Shown: positions 55,151 through 63,872 of the stretch, in pieces | How the letters are laid out: every line of letters starts with the position of its first letter | Position numbering within the stretch: the stretch's first letter is position 1 | Source of the DNA: Saccharicrinis carchari | Lineage (GTDB): Bacteria > Bacteroidota > Bacteroidia > Bacteroidales > Marinilabiliaceae | Length of the DNA: 64,000 nucleotides | Direction: 5' to 3' | NCBI RefSeq assembly: GCF_900182605.1 | Contig: NZ_FXTB01000009.1 | Span: 96,823-160,822 of the forward strand | Translations under genes and position numbers: made by a program | Notes under the pieces: model-generated | The model's input: only the letters and a program-made list of their open reading frames with translations | Told to the model about the DNA's origin: nothing | Databases searched by the model: none

Positions 55151-55966
55151 ATGATTTATTTTCCTAACGCAAAAATAAATATTGGCCTGTACGTTACCGA
55201 AAAACGACCGGATGGCTATCATAATATCGAAACCTTATTTTATCCTACACGCCTGTGCGATGCCCTGGAGATACTTGAAAATACGGAAAGTGAGGCTCCA
55301 CTTCAATGGAGCAGCAGCGGGATAGCGCTGGATGGCAAGGCCGCGGACAACCTCTGCGTAAAAGCTTTGAATTTGTTAAAGCAGGATTACGCTATCCCAC
55401 CCGTAAAAATGCATCTGCATAAGGTGATACCTTTTGGAGCGGGTTTGGGCGGAGGGTCGGCAGATGCGGCATTTACTTTAAAAGGATTAAACGATATGTT
55501 TAAGTTGGGTATCGCTACAGATAAACTGATGGCTTATGCTGCCAGCCTGGGTGCCGATTGTGCCTTTTTTATCCATAACATCCCACAAATGGCCACGGGT
55601 ATAGGCGATATTTTAAGTCCATGTAATATTAATTTAAAAGGATATTATTTATTATTGGTCAAGCCCGATATACATGTGTCTACGCCCGAGGCCTACAAGG
55701 GCATCCGGCCCAAACCTCTTGCTGTACCTTTTACAGCGCAATTGAACTTGCCTCCCGACCAATGGAAAGGGGTAATAAAAAATGATTTTGAGGAATCGGT
55801 ATTTCCCAATCATCCGGGAATAAAAGCCATTAAAGATAAAATGTATGCAACAGGGGCGCTGTATGCTTCTATGACAGGTAGTGGAGCAGCCGTATTTGGG
55901 CTGTTTAAAAATAAACCCGAAAAGGATTATCCGGGCTGCTTTGTTTGGTATGAAGAAATCGGATAG
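55151..55966 (+). CDS. ispE: 4-diphosphocytidyl-2-C-methyl-D-erythritol kinase
   Basis: The 271-residue protein is a GHMP kinase of the non-mevalonate (MEP) isoprenoid pathway and phosphorylates CDP-ME. It has the N-terminal block FPNAKINIGLYVTEKRPDGYHNIET, the phosphate-binding PFGAGLGGGSADAA, and a C-terminal MTGSGAAVFGLF. Length is near the norm (270-290). It is a single gene, convergent with the biotin-carrier gene, and is followed by two tandem terminator hairpins. Confidence 0.96.
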   Translation: MIYFPNAKINIGLYVTEKRPDGYHNIETLFYPTRLCDALEILENTESEAPLQWSSSGIALDGKAADNLCVKALNLLKQDYAIPPVKMHLHKVIPFGAGLGGGSADAAFTLKGLNDMFKLGIATDKLMAYAASLGADCAFFIHNIPQMATGIGDILSPCNINLKGYYLLLVKPDIHVSTPEAYKGIRPKPLAVPFTAQLNLPPDQWKGVIKNDFEESVFPNHPGIKAIKDKMYATGALYASMTGSGAAVFGLFKNKPEKDYPGCFVWYEEIG

Positions 55967-56049
55967 CGATGCAGAAGCAGCATCGACGATCTTTGATTTA
56001 CAGATATATGCAAAGTTTTGCTTCAAATATAATTACTCCGTCATCCCCG

Positions 56050-56071
56050 AACCGCTCAATGAGCGGTTTTT
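56050..56071 (+). terminator. First terminator hairpin downstream of ispE
   Basis: AACCGCTC and GAGCGGTT form a perfect 8-bp stem with an AAT loop, followed by TTT. Confidence 0.75.
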
Positions 56072-56111
56072 AAGCCTCCCCCCATTCGGGGGGAACGAGG
56101 GGGGCTTTTTT
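56072..56111 (+). terminator. Second terminator hairpin downstream of ispE
   Basis: AAGCC plus a C-run pairs with a G-run plus GGCTT and is followed by T6. The G/C-rich stem can fold in more than one register. It comes 4 bases before the end of the convergent biotin-carrier gene. Confidence 0.7.
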
Positions 56112-56115
56112 ATAC

Positions 56116-56436
56116 CTATTCTTCGATAACAATCATCAAATGGTTCTTAGGAACTTTATCACCTTCGCTAACGCAAATTTCTTTTATCTTACCATCAAAA
56201 GGCATAGCTATTTGGTTTAGCATTTTCATGGCTTCCAGCACCAGTAGCGATTCACCTTCTTTTACCTTATCACCCACCTTAACGTTTATTTTCACAATTG
56301 TTCCGGGTATATACGATTTTATCTCGCAGAAATCCGGAGCTTGCCAAGGCTTCCTGTTCAGGTATTTTTTTGTGGTCTTGGTTTTGTAAATCATGCTCAG
56401 CACTTGAAAACCGACCAATTCGTCTTTTTTGCTCAT
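56116..56436 (-). CDS. Biotin carboxyl carrier-type protein
   Basis: The 106-residue protein has a biotinyl domain (residues about 42-105) with the biotin-lysine motif VLEAMKMLNQI. It lacks the long Ala/Pro-rich linker usual in the carrier subunits of decarboxylases. The upstream beta-subunit gene is 11 bases away on the same strand, so the carrier probably works with that carboxyltransferase. No biotin carboxylase gene is in the window. Confidence 0.9.
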   Translation of the reverse strand: MSKKDELVGFQVLSMIYKTKTTKKYLNRKPWQAPDFCEIKSYIPGTIVKINVKVGDKVKEGESLLVLEAMKMLNQIAMPFDGKIKEICVSEGDKVPKNHLMIVIEE

Positions 56437-56447
56437 TATAAGTCGAT

Positions 56448-57992
56448 TTAAAATGGAGGAATACCGTGTTTTTTCTTAGGATGGTGCACTTCCTTACCTT
56501 TAGATACCTCTATAGCGTGCAGTAATATGTTGCGCGTATCATTGGGTTCAATTACCGAGTCGATATAACCCTTGGCTGCGGCCACATAGGGGTTGGCAAA
56601 CTTTTCCTTGTATTCTTTAACTTTGATTGCACGCATTTTATTGGGGTCTTCGGCTTCTTCAATCTCCTTTTTAAAGATGATGTTGGCCGCCCCTTCGGGT
56701 CCCATAACAGCAATCTCGGCAGTAGGCCAGGCAAACATAAAGTCGGCTCCCAGATGGCGCGAGTTCATGGCAATGTAACCACCGCCGTAAGCCTTACGCA
56801 AAATAACGGTTACCTTAGGCACAGTAGCCTCTGAGTATGCATAAAGCACTTTGGCACCATGGCGTATAACACCGGCATGTTCCTGATCCACACCGGGCAG
56901 ATATCCGGGCATGTCTTCCAGGGTAACAATTGGGATGTTAAACGAATCGCAATAGCGGATAAAACGGGCTGCTTTATCGGAGCTATCACAATCCAATACA
57001 CCTGCCAGTACCAATGGCTGGTTGGCTACAAAACCAATGGTTTGTCCTTTTAGTCGGCCAAAGCCAATAACAATGTTAGCGGCAAAAAGCTCTTGAATCT
57101 CAAAAAAGTCACCTTCGTCAACTATGCCTCTTATCACATCTCTAACATCGTAGGGATTACGCGGATCGGAAGGTATAATATCTTCTAAATTACCTTTAAA
57201 AACAGGTTCCTTGGGCGGAAATTCCTTGGCTTTGGTGCTGTTGTTCCACGGGATAAAAGTAATCAGCTTTTTTATCTGTTCGAAACATTCTTTCTCGCTT
57301 TCGGCAAAAAAGTGCGCATTACCGGTTGTTTCGGCATGTACGCGTGCACCACCGAGCTCTTCCATCGAAATCTCTTCGCCCAATACTGATTTGATAACGC
57401 CTGGTCCTGTAATAAACATCTTAGAAATGTTATCTACCACAAACACAAAATCAGTTAATGCCGGAGAATAAACCGCACCACCGGCACAAGGTCCCAGAAT
57501 AACTGAAATTTGCGGAATTACTCCCGAGGCAATGGTATTGCGGTAAAAAATTTCGCCATATCCAGCCAGGGAGTTAACTCCCTCTTGTATCCGAGCACCA
57601 CCCGAATCGTTAATACCAATTAAAGGAACGCGCATTTTTAGCGCATGGTCCATGATTTTAGTAATTTTACGGGCATGCATTAGCCCCAGGGAACCACCGG
57701 CTACGGTAAAATCCTGTGCAAAGATACAGATAGGGGCGCCGTATACGGTACCCGTTCCAATAATCACACCATCACCATGAAGCTGCTTTTTGTCCATCCC
57801 GAAGTCTTTGGCCTCGTGCTCAACAAAAAGATCGTACTCAGTAAAAGAATCTTGATCAAGAATGGCGAGAATACGCTCACGGGCAGTCATTTTGCCCATA
57901 GCCGTTTGCTTTTCAATGGCTTTTTCGCCACCCCCCATTTCAATCTTTTCCTTTCTCTTACGAAGATCAAGGATGTGTTTTTTCAATGACAT
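56448..57992 (-). CDS. Acyl-CoA carboxylase beta subunit (propionyl/methylmalonyl-CoA carboxyltransferase type)
   Basis: The 514-residue protein has two crotonase-fold halves. The N-terminal half holds IGINDSGGARIQEGVNSLAGYGEIF and ISVILGPCAGGAVYSPAL. The C-terminal half holds VTLEDMPGYLPGVDQEHAGVIRHGAKVLYAY and MNSRHLGADFMFAWPTAEIAVMGPEGAANI. It transfers carboxyl groups to or from acyl-CoA, most likely propionyl-CoA or methylmalonyl-CoA, as in Bacteroidota propionate metabolism. It may be part of a Na+-pumping decarboxylase, but the membrane beta and small gamma subunits are not seen nearby. A minus-strand TACGTTTG box is at 58096-58103. Confidence 0.93.
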   Translation of the reverse strand: MSLKKHILDLRKRKEKIEMGGGEKAIEKQTAMGKMTARERILAILDQDSFTEYDLFVEHEAKDFGMDKKQLHGDGVIIGTGTVYGAPICIFAQDFTVAGGSLGLMHARKITKIMDHALKMRVPLIGINDSGGARIQEGVNSLAGYGEIFYRNTIASGVIPQISVILGPCAGGAVYSPALTDFVFVVDNISKMFITGPGVIKSVLGEEISMEELGGARVHAETTGNAHFFAESEKECFEQIKKLITFIPWNNSTKAKEFPPKEPVFKGNLEDIIPSDPRNPYDVRDVIRGIVDEGDFFEIQELFAANIVIGFGRLKGQTIGFVANQPLVLAGVLDCDSSDKAARFIRYCDSFNIPIVTLEDMPGYLPGVDQEHAGVIRHGAKVLYAYSEATVPKVTVILRKAYGGGYIAMNSRHLGADFMFAWPTAEIAVMGPEGAANIIFKKEIEEAEDPNKMRAIKVKEYKEKFANPYVAAAKGYIDSVIEPNDTRNILLHAIEVSKGKEVHHPKKKHGIPPF

Positions 57993-58169
57993 AGTTAAAC
58001 AATTTTAATTAACCTAATGTAAATCAGTGTTTAAAAAATACTAACCTGTTCACAATTTCAAGGTGCATAATTACAAAAATTTTTTGTTACTCAGGCAAAC
58101 GTAAAAATCAATTCATGGTAATCTTACGATATAGCTGCTATTATTTCAATTGTAGTTTAGGTTTTTAGG

Positions 58170-59261
58170 TTATTTTGGTGCTTTGATGTAAAGGTAAACA
58201 CCTATAAGTGCAAATACAAGATTGGGCAGCCATACTGCAAATATAGGGTTCATATTTCCGTTTATTGCAAAGGTGGTAGATATGGTCATAAATAAAATGT
58301 AACCAAAGCTAAGTCCCAATCCAATGCCAATATGTAAACCTATTCCACCCCTAACTTTGCGCGATGCCAGAGAAACGCCTATCAAGGTAAGAATAAAAGC
58401 TGAAAAAGGATTGGCCCAGCGCTTATAATATTCAATTATATATGGTTTTATCGAGCCTACTCCCTTTTTTGTTTGTGCTTCTATGTATTCGCTCAACTCG
58501 GTATTGGTCATGGTTTCGTACCATCGGTGTTCCGATTTAAAATCTGCCGGCGTCATATTAAAAGCCATTTCCAGGGAATCTCCCTCAGATATTTCAATAT
58601 GCATTTTATCGATAAAATCGCGTTTTATATAATTAGTCAGAAGCCAGGTGCCTGCATCTTCCTGATAAATAATTTCCTGTGCCGAAAGTTTAGAGGTCAT
58701 TTCTTTATCTTCAAATCGTTCGGCCGAAAAATACTTCCCTTTGTTACGATAGCTGTAAAATTGACCCATATAAACAAAGAGACCCGGCTCCAATTGTAAA
58801 TGAATGTCATTCAGCCCTGTGTCCTTTTTATTTTTAACATATACCGATTCAAATTCGAGCCTGGTTTTGTTGGAAGGAGGTATAACGTACGCACCCAGGT
58901 AAAACGAAAAGGTAGCCACAATTAAGGCGCTAATAAAATAAGGAAACATCAATCGTTTAAAGCTTACCCCACCCGATAGGATAGCAATTATTTCGGTGTC
59001 GCCGGCCATTTTTGAGGTGAAAAATATGACCGCTATAAAAACAAAAAGAGGGGTGAACAGGTTGGCAAAATAAGGGATAAAATTAAAGTAGTAATCAAAA
59101 ACAATAGCATTCAACGGGGCTTCTTTCTCCAAAAAGTTATCAATCTTTTCGGTGATATCAAAAACTACCGCTATACTTATGATAAGCAGTATGGCAAAAA
59201 AATAGGTGCCCAAAAATTTACGGATAATATATCTATCGAGTTTTTGTAGAACGCCTCTCAT
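58170..59261 (-). CDS. LptF/LptG-family permease (YjgP/YjgQ)
   Basis: The 363-residue protein is an inner-membrane subunit of the LPS-export ABC transporter LptB2FG. It has three N-terminal helices (YFFAILLIISIAVVFDITEKI, FANLFTPLFVFIAVIFF), a periplasmic beta-jellyroll of about 170 residues and three C-terminal helices. Whether it is LptF or LptG cannot be decided. ATG 59261 is preferred to the in-frame TTG at 59270. The tgt gene lies 134 bases upstream on the same strand, a common Bacteroidota arrangement. Confidence 0.92.
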   Translation of the reverse strand: MRGVLQKLDRYIIRKFLGTYFFAILLIISIAVVFDITEKIDNFLEKEAPLNAIVFDYYFNFIPYFANLFTPLFVFIAVIFFTSKMAGDTEIIAILSGGVSFKRLMFPYFISALIVATFSFYLGAYVIPPSNKTRLEFESVYVKNKKDTGLNDIHLQLEPGLFVYMGQFYSYRNKGKYFSAERFEDKEMTSKLSAQEIIYQEDAGTWLLTNYIKRDFIDKMHIEISEGDSLEMAFNMTPADFKSEHRWYETMTNTELSEYIEAQTKKGVGSIKPYIIEYYKRWANPFSAFILTLIGVSLASRKVRGGIGLHIGIGLGLSFGYILFMTISTTFAINGNMNPIFAVWLPNLVFALIGVYLYIKAPK

Positions 59262-59395
59262 AAAAAGCAATGTAAGTTAATGGTTTACAAATGAACAAAA
59301 AAATACGGACATAAGGATGTGCGCTTCAGCTCATGTTGATTATTGTAATAAAAGCTTATAACGTACCCAAAAAACAAGCTAACTTGCATGCCTTG

Positions 59396-60526
59396 TTATA
59401 AACGTACCGACAGTTGTTTTACCATTTGGTTTTTCCATGGGATAAAATCGCCGGCTTGGATGTGGCTGCGAGCCTCCTTTACTAACCACAAATAAAAGGC
59501 CAGATTGTGCAAGCTTCCTATTTGTGCGGCCAGCAGCTCCTTGGATACAAAAAGATGACGGAGATAAGCTTTGGTATAATGGTGATCCACAAAAGAAGTC
59601 CCCTCCGGATCTACGGGCGAAAAATCGTCTTTCCATTTCTGGTTTTTCATGTTCATTATACCTCGCGATGTAAAAAGCATCCCATTCCGACCGTTGCGTG
59701 TGGGCATCACACAGTCAAACATATCTACTCCTAAGGCAATGGATTCTAAAATGTTAACCGGAGTTCCTACGCCCATTAAATACCGCGGTTTGTCTTTGGG
59801 TAAAATGCCGGTTACCACTTCTGTCATTTCGTACATCACTTCGGCGGGTTCGCCTACCGAAAGCCCCCCAATAGCGTTTCCCTCGCGGCCAAAAGAGGCG
59901 ATGTACTCTGCCGATTGTGTTCGTAGATCCTTGAACCCTGCCCCTTGTACTATCGGAAAAAAAGTTTGACTGTACCCATATTTCGCCCGGGTGCTGTCAA
60001 ATTGTGTAATACCACGTTGTAACCATCGGTGGGTTAATTCCATCGATTTTTTTGCATAATCGTGAGGCGCATCACCGGGGGCACATTCGTCAAAAGCCAT
60101 CATAATATCAGCACCAATTATGCGTTGCGTATCCACAACGTTTTCTGGCGTAAACAAGTGCTTGCTACCGTCAATGTGCGATCTGAAAACAGCACCATCT
60201 TCTTTTATCTTACGGTTGGCGCTCAACGAAAACACCTGGTATCCTCCACTGTCGGTCAGTATAGGGCGATCCCACCCGTTAAATTTGTGTAAGCCGCCCG
60301 CTTTTTCAATGATATCTAATCCCGGGCGAAGATATAAATGGTAAGTGTTGCCTAATATTATTTGCGCCTCAATATCGTTTCTTAAATCATTAAAATGCAC
60401 ACCTTTTACACTGCCCACTGTACCAACAGGCATAAAAATAGGCGTTTCTATAACACCATGATCGGTAGTTATTTTACCGGTTCTCGCCCTGCTTTGAGGA
60501 TCCGTTATCTGTAATTCAAATTCCAT
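59396..60526 (-). CDS. tgt: Queuine tRNA-ribosyltransferase (tRNA-guanine transglycosylase) lacking zinc cysteines
   Basis: The 376-residue TIM-barrel enzyme exchanges guanine 34 in tRNAs with GU(N) anticodons for a queuosine precursor. Catalytic blocks are present: LTDSGGYQVFSL, MAFDECAPGD, GGLSVGEP and FDCVMPTRNGRNG. In most bacterial Tgt proteins a CxCx2C plus His set binds zinc near the C-terminus. Here the aligned stretch reads PEGTSFVDHHYTKAYL, so all three Cys are replaced, while the His in GSLHNL remains. The start at ATG 60526 (MEFELQITDPQ) is chosen; the frame opens at 60580. A minus-strand TATATTTG box lies at 60547-60554. Confidence 0.95.
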   Translation of the reverse strand: MEFELQITDPQSRARTGKITTDHGVIETPIFMPVGTVGSVKGVHFNDLRNDIEAQIILGNTYHLYLRPGLDIIEKAGGLHKFNGWDRPILTDSGGYQVFSLSANRKIKEDGAVFRSHIDGSKHLFTPENVVDTQRIIGADIMMAFDECAPGDAPHDYAKKSMELTHRWLQRGITQFDSTRAKYGYSQTFFPIVQGAGFKDLRTQSAEYIASFGREGNAIGGLSVGEPAEVMYEMTEVVTGILPKDKPRYLMGVGTPVNILESIALGVDMFDCVMPTRNGRNGMLFTSRGIMNMKNQKWKDDFSPVDPEGTSFVDHHYTKAYLRHLFVSKELLAAQIGSLHNLAFYLWLVKEARSHIQAGDFIPWKNQMVKQLSVRL

Positions 60527-60546
60527 TTGCGCAAATTTTTGAGCCG

Positions 60547-60580
60547 CAAATATAAATATTCGTGCTGTACTTCGCCTCAA
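60547..60580 (-). promoter_or_regulatory. Probable tgt promoter
   Basis: On the minus strand TTG (60578-60580) precedes TATATTTG (60547-60554) by 23 bases, slightly longer than the usual 19-21. The -7 match is exact. Confidence 0.45.
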
Positions 60581-60765
60581 TATTATCCTGAACTATTCTT
60601 AATTTGTTGATAATAGAAATAAAGATCAGAGCTTATGGCGTTTTTTACAGGGTAAAACTCTTGCCGGTAACAGGCAAGCGACAGCGCTAAACGTTAATTG
60701 TATTTTAAATAGCTCGGTTTTTTAGCACACTTGTTTGATTCTTAAAAAATGCAGATATTTGGCGC

Positions 60766-61923
60766 GTGAAAATATTATCCTTTATACCCCAGAATGGCCT
60801 TTGGTTGTATGCGTTGATAAGCTTATTGGTTCTGCTTCTGATACAATTATTTTATTATTTGTTTTTTTATACTCGCTTAGGCGGATACATCAAAAAAACA
60901 ACAAATACCCCGGCTAAGGACTTTGCTTATCCACCCTTTTCTATTATTATTTGTGCACGAAACGAATCGCAAAATCTGCTCAGGAACCTTCCTGCAGTGT
61001 TGCAGCAAGATTATCCGGCATCCTTTGAGGTGGTTGTGGTAAACGATGCTTCAGTTGACGATTCGGCGGAGGTGCTTACACGGCTTAAAACGAAATACAA
61101 CCATCTTTATTCTACCCATATTCCCTACGACGAAAAGTTCAGGCACGGGAAAAAGCTGGCCCTAACTATTGGCGTTCGAGCAGCCAAGCATGAGCATCTG
61201 TTATTTACGGATGCCGATTGTGAGCCGGCCGGCAAATACTGGCTGAAAACAATGGCACAGGGTTTTTCCGATGGTAAAGAGCTGGTGTTGGGTGTCGGCG
61301 CACACAAAAAAGAAAAAGGGTTTATTAATTTATGGCAACGCTATGATACTTTTCAAATAGCAGTGCAATACTTATCCTTTGCCCTACGTGGAGTGCCCTA
61401 CATGGGTGTAGGTAGAAATATAGCGTATAAGAAATCGCTATTCCTAAAAAACGGAGGCTTCCGAAAGCACCAGCATATGCTCTCGGGCGATGACGACCTG
61501 TTTGTACGCGATACGGCTACCAGGCATAATGTGGCTATTGTATGCGATCCGCAAAGTTTTACTTTTTCTGAATCGGTAAAAAATTTTACGGAGTGGAAAC
61601 ATCAAAAAAGAAGACATTTAACCACATCGCCTTTTTATAAGTCGGGCATTAAGTTTTTATTAGGCCTAGAAGCCATAGCGCGACAATTATTTTGGGGCAT
61701 CGCCTTATTCTCTGTATTTTTTTCTAATTTTGCCCTGATTTTTATTGGAGTGATAATAACTAAACTAGCCATACAATTTCTGACGCAACGGCGGTTGGCA
61801 AAGCATTTCGGACATGGAGATTTGCTTATAGGCGGTTTTTTATTAGATTTAACCTTACCCTTTGTAACAGGAATGTTGCTTTTGGGAATAAAAAGACAAG
61901 CAAAAAATATTAAATGGACATAA
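60766..61923 (+). CDS. Family 2 glycosyltransferase, membrane-bound
   Basis: The 385-residue protein starts with GTG at 60766. It has an N-terminal transmembrane helix (LYALISLLVLLLIQLFYYLFFY), a GT-A domain with FSIIICARNES, VVVNDASVDDSAEVL, metal-binding TDADCEP and SGDDDLF, and two or three C-terminal helices. The QKRRH block corresponds to the QxxRW motif of processive transferases, but the match is partial. It likely adds a sugar to a lipid or surface polysaccharide. The last 10 bases overlap the sigma-factor gene, so the two are coupled. Confidence 0.88.
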   Translation: MKILSFIPQNGLWLYALISLLVLLLIQLFYYLFFYTRLGGYIKKTTNTPAKDFAYPPFSIIICARNESQNLLRNLPAVLQQDYPASFEVVVVNDASVDDSAEVLTRLKTKYNHLYSTHIPYDEKFRHGKKLALTIGVRAAKHEHLLFTDADCEPAGKYWLKTMAQGFSDGKELVLGVGAHKKEKGFINLWQRYDTFQIAVQYLSFALRGVPYMGVGRNIAYKKSLFLKNGGFRKHQHMLSGDDDLFVRDTATRHNVAIVCDPQSFTFSESVKNFTEWKHQKRRHLTTSPFYKSGIKFLLGLEAIARQLFWGIALFSVFFSNFALIFIGVIITKLAIQFLTQRRLAKHFGHGDLLIGGFLLDLTLPFVTGMLLLGIKRQAKNIKWT

Positions 61924-62525
61924 ACCCTAATTTATCGGAGAAGGCGAAGCACGATTATACGCTCGTTCTGTTGGCTGTAGAAGGCGATCAAAAGGCATAT
62001 GCCGAATTGATGGGAAGATACCGTGATGCCATTTACTTTATGTTGTTGAAAATGGTCAATAATAAAAGTGATGCCGAAGATCTGACTATCGAAGCTTTCG
62101 GAAAAGCCTTTAAAAACATTCATCAGTATTCCCCTAATTATGCTTTTAGCACATGGTTATTTAAGATAGCCTCCAACAATTGCATCGATTATTTGCGAAA
62201 AAAACGCAATAACATCGTTTCTATTGACGGAACACATATGAACGAGGAAAAAGAAAACGACCAGCCCATTCACCTCAAGGATGAGGCGCCGGATCCGGAA
62301 GAAGGCTTGATAAAACAGCAAAAAGCAGTTTTGATGCGTACTGTGGTTAAGAAATTAAAACCCAGATATCGTACACTTATTGAGCTGCGGTACTTTAATG
62401 AGTTTTCCTACGAAGAAATTGCCCAGGAGTTGGACTTGCCGCTGGGAACAGTTAAAGCACAATTGTTCCGTGCACGTGAACTCTTGTTTAATACCCTGAA
62501 AAATTCCGACGTAAAATTAGGTTAA
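61914..62525 (+). CDS. Sigma-70 family (ECF-like) RNA polymerase sigma factor
   Basis: The 203-residue protein has region 2 (YAELMGRYRDAIYFMLLKMV...DAEDLTIEAFGKAFKNI...FSTWLFKIASNNCIDYLRKKR) and region 4 (LKPRYRTLIELRYFNEFSYEEIAQELDLPLGTVKAQLFRARELL). Regions 1 and 3 are absent, as in ECF factors. No anti-sigma gene adjoins it, unlike in classical ECF pairs. It overlaps the upstream glycosyltransferase gene by 10 bases and is followed 29 bases later by rsmG. The regulon is unknown. Confidence 0.92.
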   Translation: MDINPNLSEKAKHDYTLVLLAVEGDQKAYAELMGRYRDAIYFMLLKMVNNKSDAEDLTIEAFGKAFKNIHQYSPNYAFSTWLFKIASNNCIDYLRKKRNNIVSIDGTHMNEEKENDQPIHLKDEAPDPEEGLIKQQKAVLMRTVVKKLKPRYRTLIELRYFNEFSYEEIAQELDLPLGTVKAQLFRARELLFNTLKNSDVKLG

Positions 62526-62554
62526 GTGTTTAACGCGCTGCGAATCGATATGTA

Positions 62555-63178
62555 ATGATAAATGTGATTCAAAAGTATTTTCCGGAGCTCACTGAAAAGC
62601 AGTTGGCATTGTTTGATCAAGTGGAAAAGTTATACCCTCAGTGGAACGAGAAAATCAATGTGGTGTCGCGTAAAGATATCGACGAATTAAATGTTCGTCA
62701 TGTACTGCATAGTTTGGCTATCGCCCAATACGTAAAGTTTGTTCAAGGAACTACGGTTGTAGATGTTGGAACGGGGGGGGGCTTCCCCGGAATCCCCTTG
62801 GCTATATATTACCCACAGTGCCGGTTTCATCTTATTGATTCAATAGGCAAAAAAATTAAAGTGGTTCAAACCATAATCACCGAGTTAGGACTAAAAAATG
62901 TAACAGCAGAACAAGTTCGCTCCGAAAAACACACAAATAAATATGATTTTGTAGTTAGCAGGGCGGTTACCGCGTTTCCTAAGTTTGTTACTTTAACCCG
63001 GCATTTAGTTAGTAGTAAAAATAAAAATGCCGTACCAAATGGAATATTATATCTAAAAGGAGGTGATTTTGAAGAGGAAATAAAACCATTTAAAAATAAA
63101 ACTTCGGTCGTTAAGCTGAGCGATTACTACAAGGAAGCGTTTTTCGACACAAAAAAATTGATTCATCTTACCCGCTAA
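62555..63178 (+). CDS. rsmG: 16S rRNA (guanine-527 N7)-methyltransferase
   Basis: The 207-residue protein (GidB) uses S-adenosylmethionine to methylate G527 of 16S rRNA. It has the AdoMet-binding block VVDVGTGGGFPGIPLAI and the family block FHLIDSIGKKIKVVQTII, then VVSRAVTAFPKF. Length is normal. It is the last gene of a run with the glycosyltransferase and sigma-factor genes. rpmH follows with its own promoter. Confidence 0.95.
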   Translation: MINVIQKYFPELTEKQLALFDQVEKLYPQWNEKINVVSRKDIDELNVRHVLHSLAIAQYVKFVQGTTVVDVGTGGGFPGIPLAIYYPQCRFHLIDSIGKKIKVVQTIITELGLKNVTAEQVRSEKHTNKYDFVVSRAVTAFPKFVTLTRHLVSSKNKNAVPNGILYLKGGDFEEEIKPFKNKTSVVKLSDYYKEAFFDTKKLIHLTR

Positions 63179-63236
63179 CAAGTGCTTAGCTATTGGGCAA
63201 CTTCCAAATAAAACTATAAATAAAACGATTGTTTTT

Positions 63237-63267
63237 TTGGAAGAAGAAAATAAAGATGTATTTTTGC
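63237..63267 (+). promoter_or_regulatory. rpmH promoter
   Basis: TTG at 63237-63239, a 20-base spacer and TATTTTTG at 63260-63267 fit the Bacteroidota promoter exactly. The predicted start of transcription lies about 45 bases before the rpmH ATG. Confidence 0.75.
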
Positions 63268-63318
63268 ACACCAAAATTAAAAATAACGAACTGACGAAAG
63301 ATATAAAAATATAGAATC

Positions 63319-63477
63319 ATGAAAAGGACATTTCAACCTTCAAACAGAAAAAGAAGAAATAAGCACGGCTTCAGAGCACGCATGGCCAGCGCAAACGGAC
63401 GCAAGGTATTAGCCGCACGAAGAGCCAAAGGACGCAAAAAACTTAGTGTTTCATGCGAGAAAAGACATAAATTATAA
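63319..63477 (+). CDS. rpmH: 50S ribosomal protein L34
   Basis: The 52-residue very basic protein has the L34 signature: [20 protein letters not shown] followed by [23 protein letters not shown]. It is part of the large ribosomal subunit. The tail (VSCEKRHKL) is slightly longer than in E. coli L34. A perfect promoter precedes it and a terminator follows it, so it is transcribed alone. In many bacteria it neighbours rnpA, but no rnpA is seen in the remaining 520 bases. Confidence 0.97.
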   Translation: MKRTFQPSNRKRRNKHGFRARMASANGRKVLAARRAKGRKKLSVSCEKRHKL

Positions 63478-63500
63478 GCATTTTGCTTGATTAAATTTTT

Positions 63501-63528
63501 AAAAGGATTCCAATGGGATCCTTTTTTT
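63501..63528 (+). terminator. Terminator of rpmH
   Basis: AAAAGGATTCC and GGGATCCTTTT form a near-perfect stem with a very short loop, followed by a T-run. Confidence 0.8.
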
Positions 63529-63577
63529 GTTGGCATGCACTACCTGCAAACAATTGCTGCAGATGATATTTATTCGC

Positions 63578-63700
63578 TGGGCGTTCCCCTCCGTGCAATA
63601 TTTCTTTTAAAATTGCGGTTTGTGCTGTCGGGTCGGGCTTTCCGCTATAATCTTTTTGCTCGTACCACACAAAAAGGATTTCCGCTGCAATCCCTAACGC
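63578..63700 (-). repeat. Dispersed non-coding repeat, copy 2
   Basis: Read on the minus strand, the region opens with GCGTTAGGGAT and GCAGCGGAAA, continues with AGCGGAAAGCCCG and CCCGACAGCA, and ends with CGGAGGGGAACGCCC. This is the order of blocks of the copy at 17965-18150 in opposite orientation. It carries no ORF of its own. Confidence 0.6.
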
Positions 63701-63768
63701 AATGAGGTTCCGGTCTGCTAACCCTACCTTACGCTGTCGGGTGTATTCATATTTGCAAAAGTCAAAGC

Positions 63769-63872
63769 TCCAACCTCTAATCCCCTAAATTCTAACTTCT
63801 AACTTCCAACTTCTTACTTCCAACTTCTAACTTCCAACCTCTAATCCCTAATGTCTAATCCCTAATGTCTCG
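63769..63872. repeat. Low-complexity tandem repeat of CTAACTTC/CCAACTTC-type units
   Basis: About 100 bases consist of imperfect repeats of 7-8-base units such as TTCTAAC and TTCCAAC, then TCTAATCCCTAATG twice. No coding function is likely. The remaining bases to 64000 are AT-rich and show no gene. Confidence 0.7.

Noticed and set aside
63487..63705. 72-codon open frame after rpmH
   Set aside because: It runs through the rpmH terminator and the dispersed repeat, and the protein has no recognisable features.
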